64,000 nucleotides of DNA from Vitis vinifera (Eukaryota > Streptophyta > Magnoliopsida > Vitales > Vitaceae). The notes beneath the pieces were generated by a model, which ran no database searches, was not told where the DNA came from, and worked only from the letters and a program-made list of their open reading frames with translations. Location of the stretch: assembly GCF_030704535.1 (NCBI RefSeq), contig NC_081819.1, forward strand, positions 18,076,001-18,140,000, written 5' to 3'. Every line of letters starts with the position of its first letter. Positions within the stretch are counted from its first letter, which is position 1. Below, one piece after another: positions 48,056 through 62,200 of this stretch. The translations under genes and the position numbers were made by a program.

Positions 48056-48570
48056 TGTGGACCCCGCATTTCGGCTCATGCGCTTCCACTCGATGGCGAG
48101 CTCGATTTTTATTAAAAAAATGATTTTTATTTATTGAGAAAATGACTTGGAGTCGCCACTTATTTTTGTTTTATTTTTAAAAGGGTAAACAAAATAAGAA
48201 AGAAAACCCTAAGCGTGACTCCTTATTTTGGAAAAGGTGATCTATGAAAAACCGGGTCAAGCTCGAGGGTTTGGTTACTTATCGGGAAGGTACGGTAAAG
48301 ACCGTAACACCCTTCTAAGTCCCTAAAGTCGGGTCTCTACTAATAAAATGAAGCTGATGTAGCAATCAATAGGAAAATCAATGGATACTCAAATCGATCA
48401 TGCACATATGGGAATCAAAACATGCATAGAGAATGACCAAAAAGAGAGTGGATGCGTACCTGGGCCACGAACGAGCAATGCGCTATCATAAAAATGGGGT
48501 CAGTGTACAATAAAAAAGCACAAAACCTATCACATACATCGCCAAACAAAATTAAAACCGTTTGAGGAAA
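48056..48570. mobile_element. Conserved-looking repeat block, LTR-type start
   Basis: Begins TGTGGACCCCGCATTTCGGC and contains GACTTGGAGTCGCCACTTAT, GGGAAGGTACGGTAAAGACC and CGGGTCTCTACTAATAA. It is clearly less AT-rich than its surroundings, as expected for a recent interspersed repeat. The tandem array follows at once. It may be the untranslated front part of an LTR element; coding domains are absent. Confidence 0.4.
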
Positions 48571-50900
48571 AACTGGATTTTTGAAGTTTATTTGAAAATT
48601 GGAATCTTAGAGATTATTTAAAAATTGGAGTTTTAGAGGTTATTTGAAAATTAGATTTTTAGAAATTAAATGTAAGAATGAGATTTTTAGAAATTAAATT
48701 TGAAAGAAATTGGGACGTTGAAAATTATTTGAGAGTTCGGGATTTTTTAAGAAAAATTATGTTACAAAAATTGGGGCTTTGGGAATTAAATTTTGAAAGA
48801 AATTAGAATTGAAAATTATTTGAGAAGTAGAAATTATGAAAATCGAGCTATAAAAATTGGAAATCTTGGAAATCATTCAGAGGCAAAATTTTTAGAAATA
48901 AATGAATAAAATGATAACAATAATGATAATAATAAGTAAGTAACGGAATAAATGAGAGAATTAGAATATTAGGAATTGAAAAGTAAGTGCAGAAATTGGA
49001 AAATTGGAATTTCGGAGAGCTAAATTTGGAAATCGAAATTTTGAAGAATTATTTAAATGTGGAATTTTAAGTAAATGAATAAGTGAATGGAATAATAATA
49101 ATGATTGGATAAAGAATTGCGGAAGTTAGGATCTCGGGAATTGGAAACTGGACTTAGGGATTGGAGATTTAAAGATTTATTTAGGGATGAAATTTTAAAT
49201 AAATGAACAAGTGAATAAATGAATGAAACAATAATAATAACGAAAATAATCATTAAATAAATAAATGTGAACAGTGGAATTTTTTATATTAGAAATTAGA
49301 TTTGGAAGTTAGATTTTTGAAGAGTTGAACTTTAATGATTGAAATTTTTAAAAGAAATAAATAAATAAATAAATAAAATAATAATAATAATGACCAAAAT
49401 AATATTTAAACGAACGAAAGTGAATAGTAGAATTTTTGAGATTGAAAATTGAATTTAGAAGTTAGATTTTTGAAGAATTGAACTCTAATGATTGGAATTT
49501 TTAAAGGAAATAAATAAACAAATAAATGAATAAATAAATAAAATAATAATAATGAAAAAAAATAATTAAAGAAAAAACGTGAATATTATAATTTTTGAAA
49601 CGGGAAATTAAATTCAAAAGTCGGGATTTCGAAAAATTGTTTAAAGATGAAATTTTAGAATAAATAAATAGAATAATAATAACGATAATAAATAATTAAA
49701 GAAAAGAATATGAATATTAGAATTTTTAAGGGAAATTAAATTCGGGAATCAGGATTTCGAAAAATTGTTTAAGGATGGAATTTTAAAATAAATAAATGAA
49801 TAAATAAATAGAATAATAATAACGAAAATAAATAATTAAAGAAATGAACATAAATATTAGAATTTTGAAATAGGAAATTAAATTCGGAGATCGGAAATTT
49901 GAAAATTTGTTTAAAGATGGAATTTTAAAATAAATAAGTGAATGAATAAATAGAATAATAACAATGAGATAAGTAATTAAAGAAAAGAACATGAATGTTA
50001 GGATTTTTGAAACGGGAAATTAAAGTGGGAAGTCGGGATTTTGAAAAATTGTTTAAAGTTGAAATTTTAAAATAAATAAATAGAATAATAATAACGAGAA
50101 TAAATAATTAAAGAAAATAACGTGAATATTAGAATTTTTTGTAACGGGAAATTAAATTCGGAAGTCGGGATTTTGAAAAATTGTCTAAAGATGAAATTTT
50201 AGAATAAATAAATGAATAAATAAATAGAATAATAATAACGATAATAAATAATTAAAGAAAAGAACATGAATATTAGAATTTTTAGGGGAAATTGAATTCG
50301 GGAATCGGGAATTCGAAAAATTATTTAAGGATGGAATTTTAAAATAAATAAATGAATAAATAAATAGAATAATAATAACGAAAATAAATAATTAAAGAAA
50401 TGAACGTAAATATTAGAATTTTGAAATAGGAAATTAAATTCGGAGGTCGGAATTTTGAAAATTTGTTTAAAGATGGAATTTTAAAATAAATAAGTGGATG
50501 AATAAATAGAATAATAATAACGAAATAAGTAATTAAATAAAAGAAAGTGAATATTGGAATTTTTGAAATTAGAAATTTAAATTATTGGAAATTTTGAAGT
50601 TGAAAATTTAAATTCGGGAATAGGAATTTTTTTTAAAAAAAGTTTGGAATTTTAAAATAACAAAAATAGATAAATAGAATAATAATAATAACGAATATAA
50701 TCATTAAATAAATGAATGAGAATATTTGAATTTTTTTTAAGTTGGAAATTTAAATTTGGGAATCGGGAAAAAAAAGTTTGGAGATGGAATTTTAATAAAT
50801 AAATAAATAAAGTATTAATAATAACTAAAATAATAGTAAATAAATAAATAAATATGAAAATTGAAAAAAAAAAAAATTCTTTTTTCTAAATGGAGTTTTG
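48571..50900. repeat. Tandem satellite-like array, units of 130-145 bp with 556-bp higher-order period
   Basis: Diverged units come first (48571-49600), then regular ones. Each unit reads roughly GAATAATAATAACGA, AATAATTAAAGAAA, TGAATATTAGAATTTTTGAA, GGGAAATTAAATTCGG, TTTAAAGATGGAATTTTA and AATAAATAAATGAATAAA. The anchor GAATAATAA occurs at 49671, 49811, 49953, 50083, 50227, 50367 and 50509. The first three are repeated exactly 556 bp later, so four units form a higher-order repeat. No coding sense. Confidence 0.88.
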
Positions 50901-51381
50901 AAGATGAATTAAAAAAATGAGGCACGTGTGCCTTTAGAGTTAGTATGTAGAGGTGGCCATAGCCATGCTGAAGTGAGGCCCGGGATGCCGCTAGGATTGC
51001 ACTGTTGGTGGTGGTGGCGCTGGCGCTGCTATTAACTTTCTGGTGTTGGGTCTGTTCTTTTTTTTTTTAAGGTTAAAACGCCACCAATGGCAAGTGGCAA
51101 GAACGTGTGAGAAAGTGTAGGAACAACCAAATGCAAAAAAGAAACACCATTTTATAGCGAAGCCATCTCTTCTCTTCTTTTTCAATTCCTTCACTTTAGT
51201 TTCTGTAAAAGCTAGGAAGATATGTGATTGGAAACAAAAATAAGAAAAAAAGCAGATGTTTAAGAATTTTCTATTTGGGCAGTATCCTTGTTGATAAAGT
51301 GAAGCAAAGACCCACTCTCATATCTTTTCCCTTAATAACCCCAAAAACCCGAATCGTCTAGAGTTTCCGACACCAGATCAG
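50901..51381. other. Gap between the array and the short minus-strand frame
   Basis: Leaves the array at about 50900. Minus-strand frames at 50991-51194 look like chance. No gene is supported. Confidence 0.4.
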
Positions 51382-51438
51382 TCACATTACATGCAATTGC
51401 TCAGCACGCTGATGAAATAGATTCAAAACGAAACGCAC

Positions 51439-51714
51439 CTGATTTTTGCGGTCTAATAGATCCAAGGTGGTGATGGAATCGAGCTTGGAAACGTCGTCTA
51501 CAGCTTGAACATGAAGCGAACACTCCAGCCGGGTCTGGAATAGTTCACGGGTATGGGCAGCGATGGGATGATGACCGAAAACAAAAACGTTGAAGCTGTC
51601 GAAGTCATAGAGACCCCAATAGGGAAGAGAATGGAGGGTGTCGATATGCTCAGGAGCGTGGCCATGATCTTCTTCGTCTTCGTGGAGGTGAAAGAGGCAT
51701 GGTATTTCTGCCAT
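51439..51714 (-). CDS. Unrecognised His/Asp-rich open frame, probable first exon
   Basis: I do not recognise the product. The frame starts at ATG 51712-51714 with MAEIPCLFHLHEDEEDHGHA and continues through YWGLYDFDSFNVFVFGHHP to LDSITTLDLLDRKNQ (92 residues). There a good donor, CAG|GTGCGT, follows at 51438; without splicing the frame runs 18 more residues to a stop at 51382. A possible acceptor (TTTTACAG at about 51207) would add only KLK before a stop. Composition looks protein-like: clustered His and acidic residues at the front, then mixed hydrophobic strands. GC content is above the flanks. It could be a small gene, the 5' exon of a longer one, or a truncated gene fragment. Confidence 0.4.
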
Positions 51715-53265
51715 TGAAGAAAAAGCTTTCCCCTCAAAAAACTCTTTGCTCTGTTCTCCTTCTCCTCTCCCGTGGACTCGCCTCTAGTCCCTCAAAAGCA
51801 CCAGAAAACCCTCCTGTTCACTCCATCAGCAAGTATGGGCTGCCATTCTCCTTCGCCACACGTTTAAGGCAGCTGGGCTCTTGGGAGGTGTCCCCCCTCC
51901 CCTTCACTAAAAATGGAAAATTGCTCTCCTCCGGTCATGCCATGCTCCCTTGTTTCAAATAATCCCAAAAAGAACCGAGACTCAAGAGGGAGGGTCTACA
52001 GCGTTACATCTTTAATTTATCTATCCCATTATTAAGCCATTTTGAACTAGAACCTAGCAATTTAGGCATGCCCAATTGTATCAGAAACATTTTATGAACA
52101 ATCTTTTAGAAGGAAATATTACCGGACAAATTTTAAAGGGATAACCGATTAAAAGTGATGAAATCTTTTCTACTTTGGAAAACTAACCATTCACGTTTTT
52201 TCAACATAAATAATACCCATTTTTAACAAAAATACCCTCATCTTTTTCTTGTAAAAGTAACCATTTCTTTTAAAACACACACGTAAATAATGAAAATTTT
52301 GAAGAGAATTTATATAAAAAATGGATTACTCTTCAAGTTCAAAAACGGGGAAGGTTAGTTTTACAAAGTTGGGATGTTTTCATCTTTTTTTTAATCTATT
52401 AATCATTTTTAAAATTATTTTTATTTATTTATTTATTTTTGTGTGTGTGATAAGTCATACGGTTATGTTTGGAAAATAGGAGAGGATATAAAAAGAAAAG
52501 TAAAATGAAAATTTTTTTAAAAATAAAAAATAAATGTGAAATCAATAAATTATTTTTAAAACTTATTTCATTTAATTTAATTCTTTTATATAAAGATCAA
52601 ATAATTTGAAAACATAAATATTTTAATTTTTTAAATTATATTTTATTTTTTTTCAAATTAAAATCAAATTTAACAACATTAAATTTTTTTAATCTCTTTT
52701 TTATTTTTAAATATTTTTTTTATATTTGAATGCTGAGAACAAAAAATAGAAAATAGTTTTCTGATTCTCAAATATTTTTTCATTTTTTTGCACTGAAAAA
52801 TAAAAAACTATTCTGGAAAATAATTGTCAAATAAGCGCTTTTACCACCTAAGGTGTTTTAATGGAATTGCTTCAATTGGCACTATGTATAGCATTTGAAG
52901 GATTCGAATGAGGAAAACAAAAATGGAAACATGTGGAGGGCTATGATTACTTATTACAGGAGGAGGTGGATATGTTCCCCGCCGGCGCCCCACCACCTCC
53001 CCCCCCCCCCCCCCCCCCCCCCCCCCACTAGAAGGACCAGGACACACTGCCCTCAAAATAATACAGGACCTTTATATGTGGTGCCAAAAATGGCCCATTC
53101 TGTTTGAACAACTGAGGATGGGATCTCATGGGAAAAGTTCTATATCATTGGAAGAAAAAGGAAACATAAAAATAAAAGGATAAAAAAAAAAAGGGACAAA
53201 AATAAGAATTACAGATTCATAATTACAAAAGAGAAAACCGACCTTGACTGTCCAGGAACCAAATT
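51715..53265. other. Intergenic between the short frame and the Sec1 gene end
   Basis: 51715-51960 is GC-richer and could be promoter for the minus-strand frame. The rest is AT-rich with long T and A runs (52400-52800) and a C homopolymer. Open frames through the homopolymer are artefacts. Confidence 0.5.
52999..53026. repeat. 28-base C homopolymer
   Basis: An uninterrupted run of C preceded by CACCACCT. Length is likely variable or uncertain in the assembly. Confidence 0.9.
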
Positions 53266-56200
53266 TTAGATTCTAATGCCATCTAATGAGATATCCTTTT
53301 CTGACAGCATCTTCAGTTTCTGCATAAAAAAAAAAACATGAATATAATTGCTGCTGGTAATATAAGGGGAAAGAATGATGTTCGCAGTCCTCGACTGTCC
53401 TCTAGGTCAGAGTCATGCTTTCAAAAGCTCCAACAAGAAAACAAAATCATGCCCTACAGAAAAATTTGATCCTGCACAAGTTGAGGACAACTAGGTATAC
53501 TGATAGGCCATCTTCTTGTTTTAAATGAGAACAACTTGGGGCCTGTTTGGATTATCCTCTGAGAAGCCAAAAACTCTTTTTTTAAGACTTGATAAAAGCT
53601 TCTACACTCATTGGGCTTTCCAGCTAAAGCGAAAAACAAAAAACTATCTCAAGTGGGCTCCCAGAGTGCTAATGAATAATACAATTCATTATCTTCTAGT
53701 GCTTGCCGTCAAAGAGGAGGATGATGAATTTCAGATGTTCACTACTACTATGATGATTGAAAAATTGTGAAGACAAATGAAAATGATGAGTGACAATGAG
53801 ATGACATCTACTCTATTGGAAATTTTAGAAAGGTGGGTGAATAACGTACATCTACACTATTTTTGTATATGGTGAAATTTTTTAGAACTTTCCATGTGCA
53901 AACAAATGGAGTACTAGTGAAATAGAAGACTCGTTGATCAGAAACTATAGCATGTGTCATTTGAATTGGTGAATTTGTAGTTCCTAAGAGCACTGATAGG
54001 CTAATGAATTATTGAAACTACTTGAAGAAATTTGTGGTCTTTCTTTTGGGCATAGTCTTGAAGCTGAAAGATTAGACATGGAGCAGACTCACCCTTCATC
54101 ATCAACCAATACAAATACATCATATATGATGGGGTTACGATTGAAGAAATTGATCCTCTTTATCAAGCTAGAGGATGAGTAATTGGAGCATGATGTAATC
54201 ATCTTTCAAGATTTTCTTTCAAAAATCAGGCCATTGGATTTACTGCAAATAATTACACCTGAACTTGAGGACAAGGTATTTCAAAATCCAGGGGGGAATT
54301 GATGTATTGGCCTATCACCATATCACTGCAACATCATCCTAATATGGACATCTAGGGGGAAAACTTGGGATTGACTGTCTTTGGTAACCATTTACCAGAA
54401 CTTGCAAAGTGGCTATTTGTTCAAAGTTTCTTTTACTATTGGTTTGGAATTCCTAGTCTTGATTTTTTTGCTTTGTATGTAGTGCATGACAAGTTGTTTG
54501 TGTTCTTGTGGTTTGGAATTGTAATTTTATTGTCTTGAAAATACTATCATTTGAAAGGAGATGGAGGCTCTAGAATCAATGCTTCAAACTATTAGTTTTT
54601 CAACCCAAATGTGATGTCTTTTGTGCCCCTGATTTTCGTTTATCACCAGCAAGGAAAAGGAAAGAAATAGATAAATAAGCAGTTATTTACCGTAATAAAT
54701 TGTGGAGGATCATCAATACTAGAGGAGCCTAGGACAACTTCCCTCCTCAGTTTGGCTGTGAGCTTGTGACAAACCCGCAGCTAGACAACAGCAACAACAA
54801 AATAATGCAAAAAAAAAAAAAAAAAAGGAAAGATGAGAAAACCATCAGGTTGCCTATCAAGGGAAAAAAAGGGGGAAAAAACATCTGGTAAGGCCAAGAT
54901 GCAGGTGATGGTAAAGAAAGTTCTTGAGAATTTTACCTCAGATCGCGTTGCTCCTCCAATGATAAAGACAAAAATTCGCTGCCCCATATTCTTGAAATCC
55001 ACAGACACATTCTTCAAAACTGAGTCACTGTAAAAAAGACAGAAGAAGCAAGTAATAAGAACTTGTTAATTGTATGCAAAAATAAACTTGAATATCTAGG
55101 ATTTTATCAGCAATCAAATTTTGATAATACATATTATATTATTATGGATCACACCGTATAAGTTCAACAATGTAGAAAAAATTAGATAAACCAAATTGTT
55201 CAAATATGGTACAGGAAGATGAAATCCAAAAGCTGGATAAGTCTGCAATTGGAAGTCATGTACAGAATAGATCAATCCAGTACATGAGAAATTAAGAGAA
55301 CTGTGAGAGTACCTTGAACATCCATCATCAGAAACGCGAGAACGTGCCCAAGTTGCAGTTCGTCTTGATTTTACTGGCTGAGAAGCTGGAGCTTGACTCG
55401 TCCGTGCAGATGCACCATCAGTGCTCCGTGGGACAGGTGGACTTGGTTCATTCATACACAGATATTCATTCTTGGGTAATTCACCTTTATTGAGTTTTTC
55501 AATCAGCTCCTGATAAATGACACAGCGTGTAACTTACTACCACCCATTTAACTTATAGCATATTAAGAGAAGCAGTTATCTGGATAAGTAAAATAAGAGA
55601 GTAACTTTTCCTTGCTTTAGTCACAACAGACAAAGTGACATTGTTATATAAATTAACTTCACAGGCAGACAGGGGACATCATTTTGCTCTGAGATTAGTA
55701 AGAAGTGCCATTACAAAACAACTGCCTACATAGCAACAGTAAACCCAGTAAAAAGAAAACATTTCATATTTCACCCAACAAACTATTGATTGATCTTCTT
55801 GTACAAATTATGTCTAAAAGAATGTTTAATGAACATATATATATTTTCAAATAATTCAAGCAGGGTAGAGCAACGAATGACACTAATGAAAATAGGCAAT
55901 GCTACTCTGCATCTGAACAGTCCATATACTGGCAGCCACAGATACTTCAAAAGGATTGCCACATGCTAAGGTTTAATTTTAAAAAACAACTCTCACTGTT
56001 TCAGAAGGATGGTCTCGGTTAGAAAAAAAACTATTAAACTTGCTTACATAATGTCATTGCTATCAGCACTTACTCCTAATTTTCAAGGTGCTGCAGGAAC
56101 AAATGTGAAGAATCTTGCATGATCTTAAATCATACCTCTATCATGGGATAAAATCGTGATAGCTGCCACGTTTCCTCTTCAGTGGTTCGATCTTTTCTAG

Positions 56201-59200
56201 CCGCATTCTTTACCTAATAATCAAGCAAGAACATCTAGAAACTATTAAACCTTAGGTTGGTGGGCAAGAATCATGTAAGAAGAAAGCTGTAAGGATCTTC
56301 AATGAGCATTACAATCACTATATTTATTTACCTTCTGACCATCAAACTTAAGTGAGAAACCCCCACTGGACTTCTTCTTGGTAGCCGATGATCCCTCAAG
56401 CAGTCTCATGTTATTCACAACTTTCATATCCTCGGGTGATAATCTTGCTAACTGATGAAAAAGATCAATGAACATGACGATGTGAAAGATTGGTAAAGGT
56501 GACCAGTCATCAATACTTCATAATAATCTAAAAAGAGCTGCATCAACACAAATACACTAGTAAAAAAAAAGGCTGAAATTCCTAAAAAACCCAAGACACA
56601 AGGAATTCTAGTTTCAGAAATTGTACCTCGTTAGGCACTGTGTGCATGTAAAAAGGATGCCAACAGTTTTGAATTACACATAATTTTTATCAAATCTCTT
56701 GTGTCAAACACTCAATTACTAATTAGAAAAATCAAATCATAAAATTATGATGTATCAGTTTGTTGATGTAAAAACCTCCAGCTCTTGCGTCTCACACAAA
56801 TGATATAGCATGAAAGATTTTAACATATTAATGTGTGAAATCATCTTTGTGGATTAAGGAGGAAAGCAAGCAAGTGTATGTCCATCCTCTGCAAGCCTGA
56901 CGCTGACATCTATCCTTGCTTGGGGAAGTAAAAAATTAGGAAAATTCAGGTATCAAACAGAGCTGATCAATTGAATTAAGCCCAAACATTTTTTTAGAGC
57001 ACCATTGATCCTTCTCTGTTTAACATATGGCATTTAACATGCTCTTTCGGCATTTCCCCTTGCAACTAGTTTAGTCAATGATAAGAGAAGTGAAAAAGGA
57101 TAATGTGAAATTCCACATAAAGAAAGCAGGAATTGGAGTTCACTTGTTACCTGCATTAGCTTTAAACCTTTGTCACCTTCAAACTTCTCAGGATAAACGG
57201 AAGCATATATCATCAACAGACGCAATTTATTTTCAGAAGTAGCATCCTGCATAAGTGAAACAAATTTTAAATAAAAAAGTAGACATTACCCAATATGGTG
57301 CATTAGTTCATTTCCAAACAAACTTATTTTAAATAAAAAATGGACATTACTTAGAAATATGGTGCATCAGTTCCTATGCAGACAAAAATCTTTAGCATAT
57401 CACCTGCTTTGTCCTTAAAAAGTTTATCACTTCCTTTGCTCCTACATCTCCAAAGACAAGATCCTGCTCCAGTTGCCCAAGGTCTCGAAGTCCCATCTCT
57501 CGGATAGTTCTGTTGATTTTACCAGCAATCTGCATTGCCATGATCAAGTGGGACAATAAACACAAAGACTTGTCATTTCATCCATGTTAATACTACTTCT
57601 CTCTTAACATCATCATTTAATTACTTCTGCTTGTATCTGCAGATAGAACCACTGGATGATCCCGTATATCCTCTCTTGGCTATTAAACAATTAAGAAAGA
57701 ATTCCTTCAGTTCTTTTATTTTCTTTGTTTCATATTTCTGTTGCAACAATTTTTGAATTTATAGTCATTATTGTGCAAGAAAATCAGAAATTCCTTAAAC
57801 TTAAAAAGAAATTACGCAATAGTTGATAAGGTTTCTTGTTATTTCCTGTTCTTTTACTAAAGAAAAAAAACTCCTTTGCACAAAGATCTTGTAATTATAA
57901 TTTACAATCATAATTATGCACATAACTTAAAAGTTCTTAAATGCCTCAGAATCCAATAAATCACTTTGTATTTAAATGACAAAAATGCTTGAAGTTTTCT
58001 CTTGGAAATGAATTTCTAGCCCATTCATCAACAGAAATACAACACTTATAGAAAGAAAAAATCAACCTCAACATGGAGAGAAAGCTTCTCCATTTGTTCA
58101 CTATACTGTGGCAAAGCTTGAACCATTTTCTGCAAGTCTCGTGTAGATAATTCGTTACTGTCTCTGCATATTAAAAAACCAATTTGAGAAGTGTATAGCA
58201 TCAGAGTAGATATTACATCATTTGATGCACTTCTATTCAAATTGCAATTTATAAAGACATAACATGCCAAACTTGTTTGAAAAATTCCATGTATTTGTGA
58301 TATATCTTGAATTATTGTGTGAAAGAGAGCCTCTGAATTATCATAAGAAACACCAAGCAGCCTCATTTCCACATTCACAAATTCATACAAAATGTTCTAA
58401 ATCCTTGTTGATAAAACAGTCTCCCATAGAGAATTAGGGGAAAAGATGAAAAGGGAAACTGTCCTAAATGACTAATTTCTCATTGTAGTTCTCATTCCAT
58501 TGCCATGATGATACATATTTTAAATTAATGGGACTGTGCTTTCCAAAATGATGACAATTACAAAGTGGTCAATCAGGTAGACATACCTGTATTAGTAACA
58601 TATCATCATATTGTGTTGCCAAGTTAGAGTGTTAAGAATGGAGAAAGAAGTTATACATAGTAGCCAGCAGGTGTAGTGAATGATAATACCATACTAAGTG
58701 ATCCTTAACAGGAAAATACCTCTGAAATTTGATCACATGATGACAAAAGCAAATATGTTTCAAAAAGATATAGATAGATGCCAAAGCTAACCTCTGATGG
58801 AGTTGTGCAGCTTTGTTCTTTGAGACAAAGTTGGTCATTTTATCATGCAACCGTTCACTAGCCTGACATGCCAATTAGTGGAACAAGTACTTACAATAAT
58901 CATGTATCCCAGTGAAGAAAGACATATATAAATGAATGAGACATACATCGGCAATATGTACATGGCGGAGCTCGAGCCAGACAGGATCATGATCTTCTAA
59001 AAGGACCTCCTTTTTCTCAGGTTCACCCCCTGTTTTGCTAGGAATCTAATATATGTTTGAGTATCCTCCAGCAAAAGTTCTTCAAGTGATATTTAACATA
59101 CAAAACCATGAAAACAAAAATAACAAAAAGATGTACCTCGTGTACATATTTATTTCCATCCATCTCCAGTAAATCATGGCACATGGCATCATAGGTCCAT

Positions 59201-62200
59201 TCATGTATGACAGGAGCTATCTAAACATGCAAAATCATCATATTCAATAAATCTAACTGAGAAAATATGGCAATAAATTCACAACAGGAAAATAGATAAT
59301 AACCTGATCTATAGATCTATCCAAGATAAGGAGCTCGCATGTTCCAGTCTGGGGAAAGTTGGGAATAGTAGATTTATATTTTTCAAGAGAGTTCCAAACA
59401 GCAGCAGCAAGCTTTGTAGGAACCAAGTCACGAAATGTTGCCACTGCAGATCCATCAAGGGTCTTGGCAGCACGATATCGTACTAAGGGAAGCTCCTGAA
59501 TATATGCAAACACATACATAAGTTAGAATTAATATTTAATTTATTAGAAACCATACTAGTTACAAATTTTTGATGGTGCAGTTTGCACCAATAGTACAAT
59601 GACACCTTATGGGAAAGGGACCGGTAATATCAATTCCATATGTCAGTATATAAAATCCCAAGGCTTCAACCTTTCAGCAAGAAGGCCTAAATGCCCTAGG
59701 AATGAGGGTTGGGTTACCTGCTAACCTGATATATATACCTAATACCTTAAATTTTTGGGCTAAATTAGCAGTTTAAAAGGATATCAAAGTCTTGGTTTCT
59801 AGAGATCGAGAAATTGAGTCTTCCCCTCTATTTAATTCCCCTTATGTTTGTCTGCTCTATTGTTTGCTTCTCCATATACGGGTTGAGGCCACATGAGATA
59901 AGAGGTGTTAGCCTTATATACAGGCTTTTTACCTAATAGATTCATTTTTTTGGGTGTAGTGATCTAACATGTAGCCGATCATACTAAAAGACAGTACTCC
60001 CAAATTTTATTACCTTCAATCCTTAAGATATGCATGACCCTGGCTAGAGACGAATGACAAAAGTGGCAAATTAGGGGAAAAAAGAAAAATAAATAAAAAT
60101 TTTAACTAACCCAAATTGTTGAACATGGATTTATGGACTGGATAACTCTATCACCAATTAACATGAGCTTTGGTGACTATGGTAGGCATGACTTATTATT
60201 GAATCAATGGCGAACTTCAAAACATGTAGATCCACTAGAAAGTTGTTGAAGTCCATTTTGGCAAAGGCAGCAATTGGAAAGAAAAAAAATTCAGGCAACC
60301 CAGATAATTGGAGTAAGGCTTTATAGCTGGGGCAGCTCTATCTCGAACCAACTTAATATTTTGTGAGCATGACTGGCATGACTCATATATTTAATCTAAT
60401 GGTGAGTTTTGCAAAATGTTGGTCTTCAAAACGATATTGAATGTCCATTTGTGCACAAACTAAAATAAAACTCTAATTTGAAGCACAAAAGCTAAAATAA
60501 AACTCTAATTTAAAGCACTATATGGATGGGACAGCTCAGTTGAATCAATGTGTTTCTTGGAAAGCACAATAAACAAAAGAAGCTTGCTTGATCCAACAAG
60601 GTTTTAAATGAATAAGAATAAGAAGTTATATAAATGAGAATTTCCATTCTAGTCATCTTAATCATGGATAGCAATAGGAAAAAAAAGGGATTTCCACTCC
60701 GAGTTAAATAATTGCTGGTTCAACCATTATCATTATTTTTTTATATTCATAGGTTTTTCTTAGCCATAGTAAACATATAGAATATGGAAATCAAATTCTA
60801 TCTTTACCTAAAAATATATATGAATTTCCTGTTCAGATAAGCCTTAAAAATCTACAGATATCTTGAAAAGGAAGGAAATATGAAAAAAATTTAAGAGTCG
60901 TAAAGAAGCAAACAGAAGCAGAATATGATGTTTGATAAATTCAAGGCCTGCATTTAATGAAGACAAATTGTATTGCATAAATCATACTAGGATTTAGTTG
61001 GCTGAGTTGTGTTTTATAAGAAGGGGTATTCAGATTCCTTGAAGTTCAATCCAAATTATAAGATTTGGAATTTCAGTGAATGAATTTAACAGCTCAGTTG
61101 CATAGAGTATAAAGCTACCAGTCAAATTATAATAAGAAAGAGGAACATCATGAGAAAGTAAACCAAAGAAAGATAGAATGCTTCCCACAAATATGCAAAA
61201 TAGCAAAAGATAAGGCCTGAATCAAATGGAATAGATGGAGTAGGATTTAATAAATGGTTTAAACAATTGGATCAGCCTGTAATGGGGAAAGAATCTTTAA
61301 TTGGAAGTGAATTAATGAGTCTTAAGGAATTCAAACCCAATAAAACAAGGTGCTCACAGCAATTCACATGCAAATTCGGCTTGTGACAATAAAAGCATAG
61401 TATTGATGTAGCATTGGAATGTGGTTCCTAGTTGCTGGTAGTCATTCAAGTAGCAAAACCAGGATGATCCCCATCCAACTAGTAACAAGTAAAGTCATAT
61501 ATTCAAGCGATCAAGAGAAGATGAACAATATGGTGTTCGGTAAAATATGCATATTGCCTTTTGCTGCTTTGGTAATTCAGTAATTGAAAAATTGAGCAAA
61601 ACACATGAACCAGAACCAGAAAGTCTTCTCCTGCAATTTGGTTTTGGATTTATGCACAGAATTATGACTTGACACCAAATTCCTAGAGTTGGCAGTGGGG
61701 AAAACTTTCCCTATTGGTTATGCAATTCAAAAAAAAATCTCTATGAATCAAAATTCTAGAGTATTATATTCATACCTTTAGCGAAGCAAAAATAGTGGAT
61801 ATTCGGGTGGCCATTGTGTTTAAACAATTATCAAATTTGCGAGTATTCTCCACATTTTCCCCTAGGAGCTCCTCCAGTGCTCTTTCATGATCAGTAATAA
61901 AAGCCTGGATTAAGCAAATAATGAAAATGCTAAATCTTAAGAAAAAAATCCCAAATGCTAGAATACTAATCCGTACATTTTCAAAACCCTGTATTCTTAA
62001 GGAAAAAAGCACCCTAGACAGTTAATGAAGGGTCATGTCTTCATGTTCCTTAGTTCATATGGCTTCTAACTTTGTTCTGGGGAGAAAATTTCAGGGAGTT
62101 TCACATTTCAATGGAGAGCATTTGTTGACATGCCACATTAATCTGGAGTGAGTCTCGAGAGTGTCAATTCAAAGTTTTACTTCCAACAAGTAGATTTCAT

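Noticed and set aside
48571..50900. CRISPR array
   Set aside because: Units are adjacent with no unique spacers, the unit is about 140 bp and the genome is a plant.
51699..51962. Plus-strand 87-codon frame opposite the unrecognised minus-strand exon
   Set aside because: No family resemblance, biased toward Ser/Leu/Pro, and it starts inside the other frame's start region; probably promoter DNA.
52841..53107. Frames with polyglycine or polyproline
   Set aside because: They are translations of the C homopolymer on either strand.
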